Below are positions 1 to 8,521 of a stretch of DNA of 64,000 nt, piece after piece. The DNA comes from Halorubellus sp. JP-L1 (GTDB taxonomy: Archaea > Halobacteriota > Halobacteria > Halobacteriales > Natrialbaceae). The first letter of the stretch is position 1. Every line of letters starts with the position of its first letter. Made by a program: the position numbers and the translations under genes. The DNA is taken from assembly GCF_011440375.1 (NCBI RefSeq), contig NZ_JAAOIR010000001.1:1240001-1304000 (forward strand), written 5' to 3'. The notes under the pieces were generated by a model. That model was given only the letters and a program-made list of their open reading frames with translations. It was not told the DNA's origin and made no database searches.

Positions 1-323
1 TCGCGCACGTCCGTGAGCGCGCGTCGTTCGCCACGAAGATCGAGGTGGAGGCGGAGACGAGCGAGCAGGCCGCGCGTGCCGTCGACGCCGGCGCGGACGT
101 CGTCCTGCTCGACAACATGACGCCGTCGGAGACCGCGTCCGCGGCCGTGGGGGTCCGCGAGGCAGCGGCCGACGCCGGCCGCGAGGTCCTCGTCGAGGCG
201 TCCGGCGGCATCACGATCGGGGACGTCCCCGCGTACGCGGACGCCGGCGTCGACGTGATCTCGATGGGGAGTCTCACGCACTCCGCGCAGAGTCTCGACC
301 TCTCCTTCCGCACCGGCGACTGA
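1..323 (+). CDS. nadC: Nicotinate-nucleotide pyrophosphorylase (quinolinate phosphoribosyltransferase), C-terminal part
   Basis: The gene is cut by the left edge; its open frame runs from base 3 to the stop at 321-323. The enzyme joins quinolinate and PRPP to give nicotinate mononucleotide in NAD synthesis. The visible part is the end of the TIM-like barrel: an IEVEAET strand, the DVVLLDN strand that carries a substrate-binding Asp, the EASGGIT phosphate-binding strand, and VDVISMGSLTHSA, which is the usual family ending. Length and motif order match the last third of NadC. Genes upstream are outside the window. Confidence 0.93.
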   Translation, partial: AHVRERASFATKIEVEAETSEQAARAVDAGADVVLLDNMTPSETASAAVGVREAAADAGREVLVEASGGITIGDVPAYADAGVDVISMGSLTHSAQSLDLSFRTGD

Positions 324-383
324 GCGGTCAGCGGATGCCGGCTACGGGGAGCGGCAGTCTCGACGACCACAGGCCCGCGCTCC

Positions 384-863
384 TCAGGGATCGACCGAGT
401 TGCTGGCGTCGGTCCCGAGCGTGGATCGGACTGTTGGGTCGGTCCCGAGCGTGGATTGGACCGTGGCGTCCTCGACGTGGGTGGCTTCGAACTCGAGGAG
501 TCGGCGCTTCGTGTCGACGCCGCCGTTCGCGGAGTACCCGCGGAGGCCGCCGTCGCTCGCGACGACGCGATGGCACGGGACGACGACCGGGACGGGGTTG
601 CGTGCGCACGCACCGCCGACCGCGACCGCGCTCGTGTCCAGGTCCGCGGCGAGGTCGCCGTACGTTCGCGTCTCGCCGTAGGGGATGTCGCGCATCGCCG
701 CCATCGCGGCGCCTGCGAACTCGGTGGGGGCATCGACGTCGAGGTCGAACGTGCGGCGGTCGCCGCGCGCGTACTCGCGGACCTGGCGGCGGAGTTCCTC
801 GGTCGGGGCGTCGACCGCGCGCTCGTCGACCTCGATCGTCGTCTCCACGAGGGATACCTGCAT
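384..863 (-). CDS. ogt: Methylated-DNA--[protein]-cysteine S-methyltransferase
   Basis: This is a 159-residue protein that repairs O6-alkylguanine by moving the alkyl group to its own cysteine. The active-site PCHRV motif lies near residue 95, preceded by the helix-turn-helix DNA-binding segment (PYGETRTYGDLA) and followed by the GLRGYSANGG loop typical of Ogt. The N-terminal domain is short, as in other haloarchaeal versions. The last 30 or so residues are not conserved family sequence: they contain two near-identical ten-residue units, from a 30-bp tandem repeat at 409-468. The ATG at 863 gives the expected beginning. Confidence 0.9.
   Translation of the reverse strand: MQVSLVETTIEVDERAVDAPTEELRRQVREYARGDRRTFDLDVDAPTEFAGAAMAAMRDIPYGETRTYGDLAADLDTSAVAVGGACARNPVPVVVPCHRVVASDGGLRGYSANGGVDTKRRLLEFEATHVEDATVQSTLGTDPTVRSTLGTDASNSVDP
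409..468 (-). repeat. 30-bp in-frame tandem repeat at the 3' end of ogt
   Basis: Two 30-bp units (409-438 and 439-468) differ at a few positions and encode two ten-residue copies containing STLGTD near the C terminus of the methyltransferase. They lie after the conserved domain, so they probably do not affect catalysis. nadK carries a comparable 30-bp in-frame repeat. Confidence 0.85.
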
Positions 864-1004
864 GAGGGCTCCTCTCGGTCGCAGTCGACGCTGCGAGCGG
901 GCTTAAGCCCTCGCGTCGACGCGACCGGCTTCGGCGTCGTTCGGGGGCACTGGCAGTGGACCGAGAGCAGGTGGCTTCTTGCGTCGCGGGCGACAGCCCC
1001 GGGT

Positions 1005-1439
1005 ATGGAACGCGATTCGAGCGGGAGCGAGGACGCGTACGTCGTCCGCGAGCGTGCGCCGACGCCCGACGAGTTCCAGCGCCTGCGGGCGGCCGCGGGG
1101 ATGACGTCGCGGCCGCGCGAGGGCGTCGAGCGCGGCCTCCCGAACTCGCTGTTCGCGGTGGTCGTCGAGCACGAGCCCAGCGGCGAGGTCGTCGGGATGG
1201 GGCGGATCGTCGGCGACGACGGGACCGTCTACCACGTCTGCGACATGGCCGTGCATCCCGACCACCAGCGGCGGGGACTCGGGACGCGCGTCATGAACGC
1301 GCTCGTCGGGTACGTCGAGGAGACGGCGCCGGCGGGCGCGTACGTGAACCTGATGGCGGACGTCGACGGGTTCTACGAGCGCTTCGGGTTCGAGGAGACG
1401 CGGCCGGCGTCGAAGGGGATGTACGCCCGGACGGACTAG
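1005..1439 (+). CDS. GNAT-family N-acetyltransferase
   Basis: This 144-residue protein has the GNAT core: a VVGMGRIVGDDG strand pair, the CDMAVHPDHQRRGLGTRVM motif A that binds acetyl-CoA pyrophosphate (Q/R-x-x-G-x-G/A form), and the C-terminal YERFGFEE motif B. The substrate cannot be read from sequence. The start is taken at the ATG at 1005; the frame is open far upstream only because of high GC. Its stop overlaps by four bases the end of the convergent membrane-protein gene. Confidence 0.85.
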   Translation: MERDSSGSEDAYVVRERAPTPDEFQRLRAAAGMTSRPREGVERGLPNSLFAVVVEHEPSGEVVGMGRIVGDDGTVYHVCDMAVHPDHQRRGLGTRVMNALVGYVEETAPAGAYVNLMADVDGFYERFGFEETRPASKGMYARTD

Positions 1440-2317
1440 AGGTCGCGCCGGAGGGCGACGAACAGGCCGACGATCGATCCGACGACGACCGCAGCGACGA
1501 CGAGCGCCACGACGGAGAGGGGGTCCGTCGGGACCGACGGGAGCGCCGGCAGTCCACCACCGCCAGCCCCGCCGCCGCCGGGGACCCCACCGGTGCCGGG
1601 GTTCGAGACGAGGTCGAGGAGTGCGGTCAGTCCGCCGTCGGCGGCGAGGAGGCGTCCACCGACGTCGAGCGCGACGACACCGATCGTCCCGAGGACGGCC
1701 CACCTGGCGTACTCGCGGATCTCGGCGACGCGAGCATCGTCGACGCCCCCTTCGACGTCGTACCCGTAGTCCATCCCCGTCGGCGACTGCTCGCCGAAGA
1801 GGAGCTGCCAGGCGACCCTGGCGTAGGGACTGGTCGCACTCGAGCGGACGACGGCGGCGATGACGACGAGACCGAGCGCGACGGCGAACCCGCTGTCCCA
1901 CCACACCTCCTTCGCTCGCGTCGGGTCCCGGAGCGTGGCGTACACCGCGCCGCTCGCGGCCGCGACGGGGAGGCTTGCGAGCGTCCAGACCTGGAAGACG
2001 AGACCCGTCAACCCGCCTGGGTCGAAGAAGTACGTCACCGCGAGGACGAGCGCGCTCGCGACGAGGACGTTCCGGACGCGCCCGCGGATAGCGTCGAGAC
2101 TGCGCTCGCGCTCCCATCGCTCCAGGACTGGCATCGCCGCGGCGAGCACCGCGTCCCGGTCGATGCTGCCGTCCGGCCCGGTCAGCGACCCGTCGTCGTC
2201 GGACGCGTCGCCGTCGGACGCGTCGTCGTCGACCGAGTGCCGGAAGCGGTCGTCGCCGCTGCGCGAACTCGCCTGAGCTACGTCTCGCGACACACCTGCC
2301 AGTTCGCGGACATCCAT
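1436..2317 (-). CDS. Membrane protein of unknown function
   Basis: A 293-residue protein. An acidic, serine-rich N-terminal segment of about 80 residues precedes roughly five hydrophobic segments (near residues 85-105, 110-125, 145-160, 210-225 and 265-290). A glycine-rich linker (GVPGGGGAGGGGLP) precedes the last one, and the protein ends with basic residues, so the C terminus is probably cytoplasmic. I recognise no family. It is convergent with the acetyltransferase and its promoter would lie near the ferredoxin gene end. Confidence 0.65.
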   Translation of the reverse strand: MDVRELAGVSRDVAQASSRSGDDRFRHSVDDDASDGDASDDDGSLTGPDGSIDRDAVLAAAMPVLERWERERSLDAIRGRVRNVLVASALVLAVTYFFDPGGLTGLVFQVWTLASLPVAAASGAVYATLRDPTRAKEVWWDSGFAVALGLVVIAAVVRSSATSPYARVAWQLLFGEQSPTGMDYGYDVEGGVDDARVAEIREYARWAVLGTIGVVALDVGGRLLAADGGLTALLDLVSNPGTGGVPGGGGAGGGGLPALPSVPTDPLSVVALVVAAVVVGSIVGLFVALRRDL

Positions 2318-2383
2318 CTTCGGTGTTCCGGTCGCCCCGCTCGGTCGCCTGGCCCGGAGGGAGGCGGGAACCGAGAGGTTCGG

Positions 2384-3007
2384 CTAGCTCGGTCGGGGCG
2401 GCAGGAGGTGCTCCTCGAGTTCGGGGAGGTGCTTGACGTTGAACACGACCTGCATCTCGCTGGTCGCAGGCGTCCCGATGCAGGACAGCTGGATGCCGCG
2501 CTCGGTGAGCTCCTCGGGGAGGACGTGGTCGTGGAACAACTCCATCTCGCCGTCGAGGACCGCGACTGCGCAGTTCGCGCACGCCCCACCGCGGCAGGAG
2601 AACGGCCAGTCGAACCCCGCCGACTCGGCGGCCTCCAGGACGCTGTCGTCGCCCTCGACGACGAACGTCCCGTGCGCGTCGTCGTCGAGGCGAACGCGGT
2701 TGGCCTTCGCGAACAGGTCGTCGTCGTCGAGCGTCCAGCCCTGCTCGACGATCACGTCGTAGTCGAGGTACTCGACGACGGACTCCGTCCGCGAGAGCGT
2801 CTCGCCCTCCTCGTCGGTCGCGACCTCGTCCCAGTCCCGGCCACCGCCAGTGGAGAGTTCCTCGTACGCGGCCTTGACCCGGCGGAACTGCCGGCGCGTC
2901 CCGCCCTGGTCGGGGTGGGCTTCCTTCGCGCGCTGACGGTACGCGCGACGGACCTCGTCCTCGTCGGCGTCGCGGTCGACGCCGAGCACCTCGAACGGAC
3001 TCTGCAC
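2384..3007 (-). CDS. J-domain / 2Fe-2S ferredoxin fusion (haloarchaeal ferredoxin)
   Basis: This 207-residue protein has two parts. Residues 1-65 are a DnaJ-like J domain (SPFEVLGVDRDADEDEVRRAY with the HPD tripeptide in EAHPDQGG). Residues 110-207 are a plant-type [2Fe-2S] ferredoxin with cluster cysteines in SCRGGACANC and a fourth in QLSCIGTP. Haloarchaeal ferredoxins carry electrons from 2-oxoacid oxidoreductases; the J domain suggests chaperone-assisted assembly or a co-chaperone link. The GTG at 3007 is preferred over an ATG 22 codons upstream because a TATA box sits 23-29 bases before it and the extra residues are atypical. Confidence 0.88.
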   Translation of the reverse strand: MQSPFEVLGVDRDADEDEVRRAYRQRAKEAHPDQGGTRRQFRRVKAAYEELSTGGGRDWDEVATDEEGETLSRTESVVEYLDYDVIVEQGWTLDDDDLFAKANRVRLDDDAHGTFVVEGDDSVLEAAESAGFDWPFSCRGGACANCAVAVLDGEMELFHDHVLPEELTERGIQLSCIGTPATSEMQVVFNVKHLPELEEHLLPPRPS

Positions 3008-3029
3008 AGTCGCCCTAGCCAGAGGAATC

Positions 3030-3036
3030 AAATAAA
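3030..3036 (-). promoter_or_regulatory. TATA box of the J-domain ferredoxin gene
   Basis: The reverse strand reads TTTATTT, 23-29 bases upstream of the GTG at 3007. That spacing fits a leaderless transcript beginning at or next to the start codon, and it decides the start choice for this gene. Confidence 0.6.
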
Positions 3037-3115
3037 CTCCCGCACCGCGGTTCGGTACGCGATAGCACACCACGTACTGGGCGTTCCACGCGTGGGGTTC
3101 CTCTACGCACGGGGC

Positions 3116-3179
3116 GCGTCACGAACGGAGCGACCCACGAACGGGATGCGTCACGAACGGGGCGACCCACGAACGCCGC
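3116..3179. repeat. 32-bp tandem repeat (two units) just 3' of gpmI
   Basis: Units 3116-3147 and 3148-3179 are nearly identical (both contain GCGTCACGAACGG and CGACCCACGAACG). They end seven bases beyond the gpmI stop codon. No open frame there has coding character. This is one of several tandem repeats placed at gene ends in this window. Confidence 0.85.
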
Positions 3180-3185
3180 CGGGAG

Positions 3186-4736
3186 TCAGTCCTCGACCTC
3201 GAGGAGGGACTCGCCGGTCATCGCCGCGGGTTTCGGGACGCTCGCGAGGTGCAGGAGCGTCGGCGCGACGTCACAGAGCGACCCGCCCTCCCGGACGCGC
3301 ATCCCGCCGGCCGTGCCGTCGGGGGCGACGTACGCGAACGGGACGTCGTTGTACGTGTGCGCCGTGTGCGGGTCGTCTTCGGTCCCCATGTCGTCGGCGT
3401 TCCCGTGGTCGGCGGTCACGACGAGGTGGCCGCCAGCGGCCTGGACGACCTCGGCGAGCCGCCCGAGCTGGCTGTCGACGGCCTCGACGGCCTCGACCGC
3501 CGCGCGGTAGTCGCCCGTGTGCCCGACCATGTCCGGGTTCGCGTAGTTCAGGACGAGCACGTCCGGTTCCTCGCGCTCGATGCGGTCGATCGCCGCGTCC
3601 GTGAGCTCGCCGGCGCTCATCGCGGGCGTCTCGTCGTACGTCGGCACGTCCGGGCTCTCGACGATGTCGCGACGCTCGCCCTCGAACGCGCCCTCCCGGC
3701 CGCCGTTCAGGAAGTACGTGACGTGCGCGTACTTCTCGGACTCCGCCATCCGCAACTGGGTCTTCCCGTGGTCGGAGAGCACCTCCCCGAGGACGTCCTC
3801 GGGGTACGCGGGCGGGTACGCGACCGGCAGGTCGAACGTCTCGTCGTACTCCGTCATCGTCACCAGCCGGATCTCTGGCGGGTCCGGCCACTCGACGCCG
3901 GACCGCTCGACGGAGTCGTCGTGCGGTGGGTCGTCCGCGAGCGCTCGCGTGAGCTGACGGGCGCGGTCCGCGCGGAAGTTGAAGAACACCGCCGCGTCCC
4001 CGCGCTCCATCCCCGCGTGGTCGCCGACCGTCGTCGGCGCCACGAACTCGTCGGTGTCCCCGCGGTCGTAACTCGCCGTCACCGCCTCGACAGCCGAGTC
4101 CGCGTGATGCTCGGCATCCCGGTCCACGATCGCGTCGTACGCCGCCCGCGTCCGCTCCCAGTTCCGGTCGCGGTCCATCGCGTAGTACCGGCCCGTGACC
4201 GTCGCGACGTCCCCCGTCCCGTGCTCGTCGACGACGGCATCCAAATCCGCGAGATACCCCTCACCGGACGTCGGTGCGGTGTCCCGACCGTCCGTGAACG
4301 CGTGCGTGACAGCGTCCACGCCGCGGTCCGCGGCCATCTCCACGAGCGCGTGCAGGTGCGCCTGGCTCGAGTGCACGCCGCCGTCGCTCACCAGCCCGAG
4401 GAAGTGCACGCGCCCGCCGGTGTCGGCAGCGTACTCGAACGCCGACGCGAGCGCGTCGTTCTCGAAGAACGACCCGTCCTCGATCGAGTCGCTGATGCGC
4501 GTGTACTCTTGGCGAACGACCCGACCAGCACCGATGTTCAGGTGCCCGACCTCCGAATTCCCCATCTGCCCCTCCGGGAGCCCGACGCGCCGTCCAGACA
4601 CCGCCAACCGACCGGCCGCGCCCGAACGCTGCAACCGGTCGAACACCGGCGTGTGCGCCGCCGCGACCGCATCCCGGGCCTCGCCCGGGTCGTCGTTCAA
4701 TCCCCAGCCGTCGAGTACGACGAGCGCAACGTCCAT
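3186..4736 (-). CDS. gpmI: 2,3-bisphosphoglycerate-independent phosphoglycerate mutase
   Basis: A 516-residue enzyme interconverting 3- and 2-phosphoglycerate in lower glycolysis and gluconeogenesis. It is of the bacterial-type iPGM size, not the shorter archaeal ApgM. The alkaline-phosphatase-like metal site is clear: LDGWG with the first Asp, then GNSEVGHLNIGAGR with the phosphoserine, and VTADHGNADDM with the second metal cluster. The insert domain (THAFTDGRDT) is also present. The ATG at 4736 begins the canonical MDVALVVLDGWG; the longer frame adds 49 arginine-rich residues that are out-of-frame noise. Confidence 0.95.
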   Translation of the reverse strand: MDVALVVLDGWGLNDDPGEARDAVAAAHTPVFDRLQRSGAAGRLAVSGRRVGLPEGQMGNSEVGHLNIGAGRVVRQEYTRISDSIEDGSFFENDALASAFEYAADTGGRVHFLGLVSDGGVHSSQAHLHALVEMAADRGVDAVTHAFTDGRDTAPTSGEGYLADLDAVVDEHGTGDVATVTGRYYAMDRDRNWERTRAAYDAIVDRDAEHHADSAVEAVTASYDRGDTDEFVAPTTVGDHAGMERGDAAVFFNFRADRARQLTRALADDPPHDDSVERSGVEWPDPPEIRLVTMTEYDETFDLPVAYPPAYPEDVLGEVLSDHGKTQLRMAESEKYAHVTYFLNGGREGAFEGERRDIVESPDVPTYDETPAMSAGELTDAAIDRIEREEPDVLVLNYANPDMVGHTGDYRAAVEAVEAVDSQLGRLAEVVQAAGGHLVVTADHGNADDMGTEDDPHTAHTYNDVPFAYVAPDGTAGGMRVREGGSLCDVAPTLLHLASVPKPAAMTGESLLEVED

Positions 4737-4894
4737 ACCAGAACCGTCGACAGCCGGACTCAAGTAGCCCTCGGACGCCGGACGACCGCGCCGCCGCAAC
4801 CGAGTTCCCAACCAGCGAATCGCCCGCAACCGCGTCCGGGGGTCCCGCATCGAAGCGCACGCCCCCGGTAATCGCGGCCGCATTTCTACAACGA

Positions 4895-4900
4895 TTTAAA
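4895..4900 (+). promoter_or_regulatory. TATA box of adk
   Basis: TTTAAA lies 23-28 bases before the adk ATG, as expected for a leaderless haloarchaeal gene. The gene therefore has its own promoter here, away from secY. Confidence 0.6.
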
Positions 4901-4922
4901 CCGGGAGCGAGACAGTTCCCGT

Positions 4923-5570
4923 ATGAGCGATCCGCACGTCCTCATCCTCGGGGCACCGGGCGCGGGCAAAGGCACGCAGTCGGCGCGCATCGCCGACGAG
5001 TTCGGCGTCGAGCACGTCACGACGGGCGACGCGCTCCGCGCGAACAAGGACATGGACATCAGCGACATGGACTTCGAGTACGACACGCCCCGCGAATACA
5101 TGGAGGCGGGCGACCTCGTCCCCGACGCAGTCGTCAACGCCATCGTCGAGGAGGCGCTCTCCTCGGCCGACGGCTACGTCCTCGACGGCTACCCGCGGAA
5201 CCTCGAACAGGCCGAAGAACTCGAGGGGATGACCGAGCTCGACGTCGTCCTCCACCTCGACGTCTCCCGCGACGAACTCGTCGACCGCCTCACGGGCCGC
5301 CGGGTCTGCGACGACTGCGGGACGAACTACCACGTCGAGTTCGACCAGCCCGAGACCGAAGGCGTCTGCGACGAGTGCGGCGGCGACCTCGTGCAGCGCG
5401 AGGACGACCAGCCCGAGTCCGTCAAGAATCGCCTGGACGTCTTCGACGAGAACACCCAGCCCGTCATCGACCACTACGGCGACCACGACGGCTTCGTCTC
5501 GATCGACGGCGACCGCGCGCCCGACGCCGTCTGGGCCGACGTCCGCGACGCCATCGACGCACACAACTAG
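4923..5570 (+). CDS. adk: Adenylate kinase
   Basis: A 215-residue kinase that equilibrates ATP, AMP and ADP. The P-loop [10 protein letters not shown] is at residues 8-17, the AMP-binding TTGD and VLDGYPRN segments follow, and the LID domain carries a Cys4 zinc knuckle (CDDCG near residue 124 and CDECGG near 143). This is the long, bacterial-type form used by haloarchaea. It is the first of four rightward genes (adk, DUF106, cmk, cbf5) that usually follow secY. Confidence 0.96.
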   Translation: MSDPHVLILGAPGAGKGTQSARIADEFGVEHVTTGDALRANKDMDISDMDFEYDTPREYMEAGDLVPDAVVNAIVEEALSSADGYVLDGYPRNLEQAEELEGMTELDVVLHLDVSRDELVDRLTGRRVCDDCGTNYHVEFDQPETEGVCDECGGDLVQREDDQPESVKNRLDVFDENTQPVIDHYGDHDGFVSIDGDRAPDAVWADVRDAIDAHN

Positions 5571-5673
5571 GTTCGACCCAATCTGATGGCGTCGGCCGCT
5601 CGTTCCCGAGACGCATCACGAGCCCGTGCGCGGCAGGCCGTCCGATAGCCGGCCGCGCGCAGAGTAAAAGGTT

Positions 5674-5679
5674 CTTTAA
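5674..5679 (+). promoter_or_regulatory. TATA box of the DUF106 gene
   Basis: CTTTAA lies 24-29 bases before the ATG at 5703, in a 130-base gap after adk, so this gene is probably transcribed from its own start and is leaderless. Confidence 0.5.
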
Positions 5680-5702
5680 CGGCGATGGCCTAGGGGTCGA
5701 TA

Positions 5703-6623
5703 ATGGCGCGTACTGCGGAGAAAACGGCGACGCTCGCGAACGAGAGCGCGGAGATGCGGGAGGCGCTCGAGACCGTTCGCGACGTCGCCGACGAGAACGG
5801 CGGCGAGGTCAAGTGGGTGGACGTCAAGAGCGACATCACGTCCGGCCAGTGGGGGCGACTCCTCGAGAAGGACATCCTCGTCGACGGCGAGAACGGGTTC
5901 GAGTTCGCCGACGCGGACGCCGTCGCCGACGTCCTCGACGGGAACGGCGACGGCGACTACGAGATGCCGGACGTCCCCGAAGTCGAGGACGACGGGTCGA
6001 GCTGGAAGACCCGCGACAAGGCCGCGGGCGTGCTCACGCTCGTCCTCATGGCCGGCTACTACTTCGACCCGATCCGGTCGGTCGTCGGGAACGCCGTCGA
6101 CCTCGTGCTCGGGCCGTTCAACGCTGCCCTCCCGTTCTACGCGGTCATCCTCGCGATCTCGCTCGTCACCGGTCTCTACTCCTCGCTCCTCCAGGCGAAC
6201 ATGGTCGACCAGGACAAGGTCCAGGCGTACCAGGCCCGCCTGCAAGCGATCCAGGAGAAGGAGAAGAAGGCCAAGGAGCGCGGCGACGACGCGGCCGTCG
6301 AACGCATCCAGGAGGAACGCATGGAGGCGATGGGCGACCAGATGGGCATGATGAAGGAGAACTTCCGTCCGATGGCGTGGATCACGCTCCTCACCATCCC
6401 CGCGTTCCTCTGGATGTACTGGATGATCGGGACGCGCGGCGGCGTCGGCCACCTCCAGGGCATGGAGACGTGGGCGGTCATGCCGTTCACGGGCCGCGTC
6501 GAGTGGCAAGGCGGTGGCATCGGTCCGCTCCCCGCGTGGATCGCGTTCTACTTCCTGTGCTCGATGGGCTTCACGCAGGTGATGCGGAAGGCGCTCGACC
6601 TCGACACGCCGACGCCGTCCTGA
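5703..6623 (+). CDS. DUF106 / EMC3-TMCO1-like membrane protein (archaeal YidC homologue)
   Basis: A 306-residue membrane protein. It has an acidic soluble N-terminal part of about 100 residues, a membrane segment near 108-125, another near 143-163, a long charged coiled coil ([18 protein letters not shown], then [17 protein letters not shown]), and two or three further membrane segments. This arrangement of a cytosolic coiled coil between helices 1 and 2 is the signature of the Oxa1/YidC/EMC3 insertase superfamily. It probably helps place membrane proteins with the ribosome. The conserved place between adk and cmk, near secY in other archaea, supports this role. Confidence 0.85.
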   Translation: MARTAEKTATLANESAEMREALETVRDVADENGGEVKWVDVKSDITSGQWGRLLEKDILVDGENGFEFADADAVADVLDGNGDGDYEMPDVPEVEDDGSSWKTRDKAAGVLTLVLMAGYYFDPIRSVVGNAVDLVLGPFNAALPFYAVILAISLVTGLYSSLLQANMVDQDKVQAYQARLQAIQEKEKKAKERGDDAAVERIQEERMEAMGDQMGMMKENFRPMAWITLLTIPAFLWMYWMIGTRGGVGHLQGMETWAVMPFTGRVEWQGGGIGPLPAWIAFYFLCSMGFTQVMRKALDLDTPTPS

Positions 6624-6644
6624 CCGGGAGCGAAGTCACAATCC

Positions 6645-6650
6645 CTTTTA
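6645..6650 (+). promoter_or_regulatory. TATA box of cmk
   Basis: CTTTTA is 23-28 bases before the cmk ATG at 6673, in the 49-base gap after the DUF106 gene. Confidence 0.55.
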
Positions 6651-6672
6651 CCGCGACGACCGGAGGACGCGT

Positions 6673-7248
6673 ATGTTAGTGACCGTCTCCGGGCCTCCGG
6701 GTAGCGGCAAGAGCACGGCCGCGCCCGCGCTGGCCGACGCGTTCGACCTCGAGCACATCTCCGGCGGTGACATCTTCCGCGAGCTCGCCGACGAACGCGG
6801 CTACACGCCCCTCGAGTTCAACAAGCTCGCCGAGGAGGACGAGCAGATCGACCGCGACCTCGACGCGCGCCTCCAGGATATCGCTCGCGAACGCGACGAC
6901 GTCGTCCTCGAGTCCCGGCTCGCCGGCTGGCTCGCCGGCGACCACGCGGACTTCCGGTTCTGGCTCGACGCTCCCGTCGCCGTCAGGGGCGCGCGCATCG
7001 CCGACCGCGAAGGGAAGGACCCCGACGCCGCCGCCGAGGAGACCGCCGCCCGCGAGGGAAGCGAAGCGAAGCGCTACATGGAGTACTACGGGATCGACAT
7101 CGACGACCGCTCGATCTACGACCTGTCGATGAACACCGGGCGCTGGAGCGAGGACGCGATGGTGGACGTCCTCGTCGGCGCAGTCGAAGCGTACGCCCCG
7201 TCGGCCGACGAGGGGAAAGAACCCGTCACGCTGGACGTCGAGTTCTGA
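6673..7248 (+). CDS. cmk: Cytidylate kinase (archaeal type)
   Basis: A 191-residue nucleoside monophosphate kinase, converting CMP or dCMP to the diphosphate. The P-loop GPPGSGKST begins at residue 7, followed by the [10 protein letters not shown] substrate segment, the [11 protein letters not shown] segment and the arginine-containing lid (RIADREGKD). It is of archaeal Cmk size. The TGA stop overlaps the ATG of cbf5 (ATG at 7248), so the two are translationally coupled. Confidence 0.94.
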   Translation: MLVTVSGPPGSGKSTAAPALADAFDLEHISGGDIFRELADERGYTPLEFNKLAEEDEQIDRDLDARLQDIARERDDVVLESRLAGWLAGDHADFRFWLDAPVAVRGARIADREGKDPDAAAEETAAREGSEAKRYMEYYGIDIDDRSIYDLSMNTGRWSEDAMVDVLVGAVEAYAPSADEGKEPVTLDVEF

Positions 7249-8171
7249 TGGTGCGCTCGGCTCCCGGCGACCGGTCGCCCGCGGAACTGCTCGCGTTCGG
7301 CGTCGTGAACCTCGACAAACCACCGGGGCCGAGCGCGCACCAGGTCGCGGCGTGGGTGCGCGACGCCGCGAGCGACGCCCTCGCGGACGCGCAAGCGGAC
7401 GAGCGCGCGCGCGACGACCTCGACGTCGAGGGGGCGGCGCACGCCGGGACGCTCGACCCCAAGGTCACGGGCTGCCTCCCGATGCTGCTCGGCGACGCGA
7501 CCCGCGTCGCGCAAGCATTCGGCGAAGGCCAGAAGGAGTACGTGAGCGTCCTCGAACTCCACGCCGACGCCCCCAGCGACCTCGAAGCCGTCGTCGGCGA
7601 GTTCGAGGGCGAGATCTACCAGAAACCACCACGCAAGTCCGCGGTCTCGCGACGCCTCCGGACCCGCGAGATCTTCGACCTGGACGTCCTCGAAGTCGAG
7701 CAACGGCGCGCGCTCCTGCGCGTGCGCTGCGAGCCCGGGACGTACATCAGGAAGCTCTGTCACGACGTCGGGCTCGCCGCCGGCACGGGCGCGCACATGG
7801 GGCACCTCCGGCGGACCGCCACCACGCCGTTCGACGACACCACGCTCGTCACCCTCCACGAGTTCGTCGACGCCCTCCACTTCTGGCTCGCGAACGACGA
7901 CGAGGGCCCGCTCCGCGACCTCGTCCACCCCGCCGAACGCGCACTCACCCACCTCCCGTCGGTCACGATCGCGCCGAGCGCCGCCGAATCCGTCGCCGAC
8001 GGCGCACCAGTGTACGCGCCCGGCGTCATCGACGCCCCGGACCCCGACGACGTCGACGGCATCGTCGCGTGCTACACGCCGAACGACGCCGTCGTCTGCC
8101 TCGGCCGCCTCGTCGGCGACCCCGACGCGGACAGCGGCGAAGTCGTCGCGCTCGAACGCGTCCTCGTCTAA
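7248..8171 (+). CDS. truB: Archaeal tRNA/rRNA pseudouridine synthase Cbf5 (TruB family)
   Basis: A 307-residue catalytic subunit of box H/ACA ribonucleoproteins, which also makes pseudouridine 55 in tRNA. The catalytic motif is seen as AAHAGTLDPKVTG near residues 63-75 (the Asp attacks the uracil). The family KPPRKSAVSRR and CEPGTYIRKLCHD blocks follow, and a PUA domain fills the last 80 residues. An insertion of about 25 residues (SDALADAQADERARDD) precedes the catalytic loop. It overlaps cmk by one base. Confidence 0.94.
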   Translation: MVRSAPGDRSPAELLAFGVVNLDKPPGPSAHQVAAWVRDAASDALADAQADERARDDLDVEGAAHAGTLDPKVTGCLPMLLGDATRVAQAFGEGQKEYVSVLELHADAPSDLEAVVGEFEGEIYQKPPRKSAVSRRLRTREIFDLDVLEVEQRRALLRVRCEPGTYIRKLCHDVGLAAGTGAHMGHLRRTATTPFDDTTLVTLHEFVDALHFWLANDDEGPLRDLVHPAERALTHLPSVTIAPSAAESVADGAPVYAPGVIDAPDPDDVDGIVACYTPNDAVVCLGRLVGDPDADSGEVVALERVLV

Positions 8172-8200
8172 CCCCCCGACGGCGCGACCGAAACGACACC

Positions 8201-8206
8201 CTTAAA
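8201..8206 (+). promoter_or_regulatory. TATA box of tRNA-Pro
   Basis: CTTAAA lies 28-33 bases upstream of the tRNA 5' end at 8234, directly after the cbf5 stop. Confidence 0.55.
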
Positions 8207-8233
8207 CGCCAAACGACCGAGGTTCAGGATACA

Positions 8234-8304
8234 GGGACCGTGGGGTAGTGGTATCCTCTGCGGATGGGGTCCGTAGGACCCGAGTTCGACTCTCGGCGGT
8301 CCCA
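8234..8304 (+). tRNA. tRNA-Pro (anticodon GGG)
   Basis: The 71-base gene folds as a cloverleaf. The acceptor GGGACCG pairs with CGGTCCC, the anticodon stem TGCGG/CCGTA encloses the loop ATGGGGT (anticodon GGG at 8266-8268), the variable loop has four bases, and the T-arm CCGAG/CTCGG carries TTCGACT. The discriminator base is A and no CCA is encoded. A dense set of accessory genes starts just after it, so it is the likely integration site for the island that runs to about 15.6 kb. Confidence 0.95.
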
Positions 8305-8521
8305 CTCGATATTCTGTAACTCTCCAACAACGGAGAGTAGATGCACCCGAGACGGGCGAGAATCCAGTTCTCGGGTTCGTTACCTGTTCGCTGAACGATT
8401 AGCATGGCGTGAGCGCCGCGTGCCGAGGTGGTCCGCGTGAGCGCCGACCAGCCCGGCGTCGACGCCGAGTACCAGACCCAGAGAGAACACCCGCAAACCC
8501 AGTCTCTGGTACTACAGTCTT
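8305..8521. other. Noncoding boundary between tRNA-Pro and the island, with hairpins
   Basis: No gene is seen. Two hairpins follow the tRNA: ACTCTCC/GGAGAGT at 8319-8338, and CCCGAGA...TCTCGGG at about 8347-8376. Further on, GTACCAGA (8469-8476) and TCTGGTAC (8505-8512) form an inverted repeat just downstream of the leftward gene's stop codon, where it could end transcription. Confidence 0.5.

Noticed and set aside
456-1004. Upstream extension of the acetyltransferase frame
   Set aside because: Open only because of high GC; it overlaps ogt on the other strand and has arginine-rich sequence unlike the acidic haloarchaeal proteome.
956-3604. Very long plus-strand open frame (882 codons) across several genes
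   Set aside because: Arginine/proline rich and opposite to well-supported genes (membrane protein, ferredoxin, gpmI); a GC shadow.
8305-8521. A third T-arm array after tRNA-Pro
   Set aside because: Two hairpins follow this tRNA too, but there is no exact copy of its T-arm, so the pattern is not the one seen at tRNA-Gly and tRNA-Ile.
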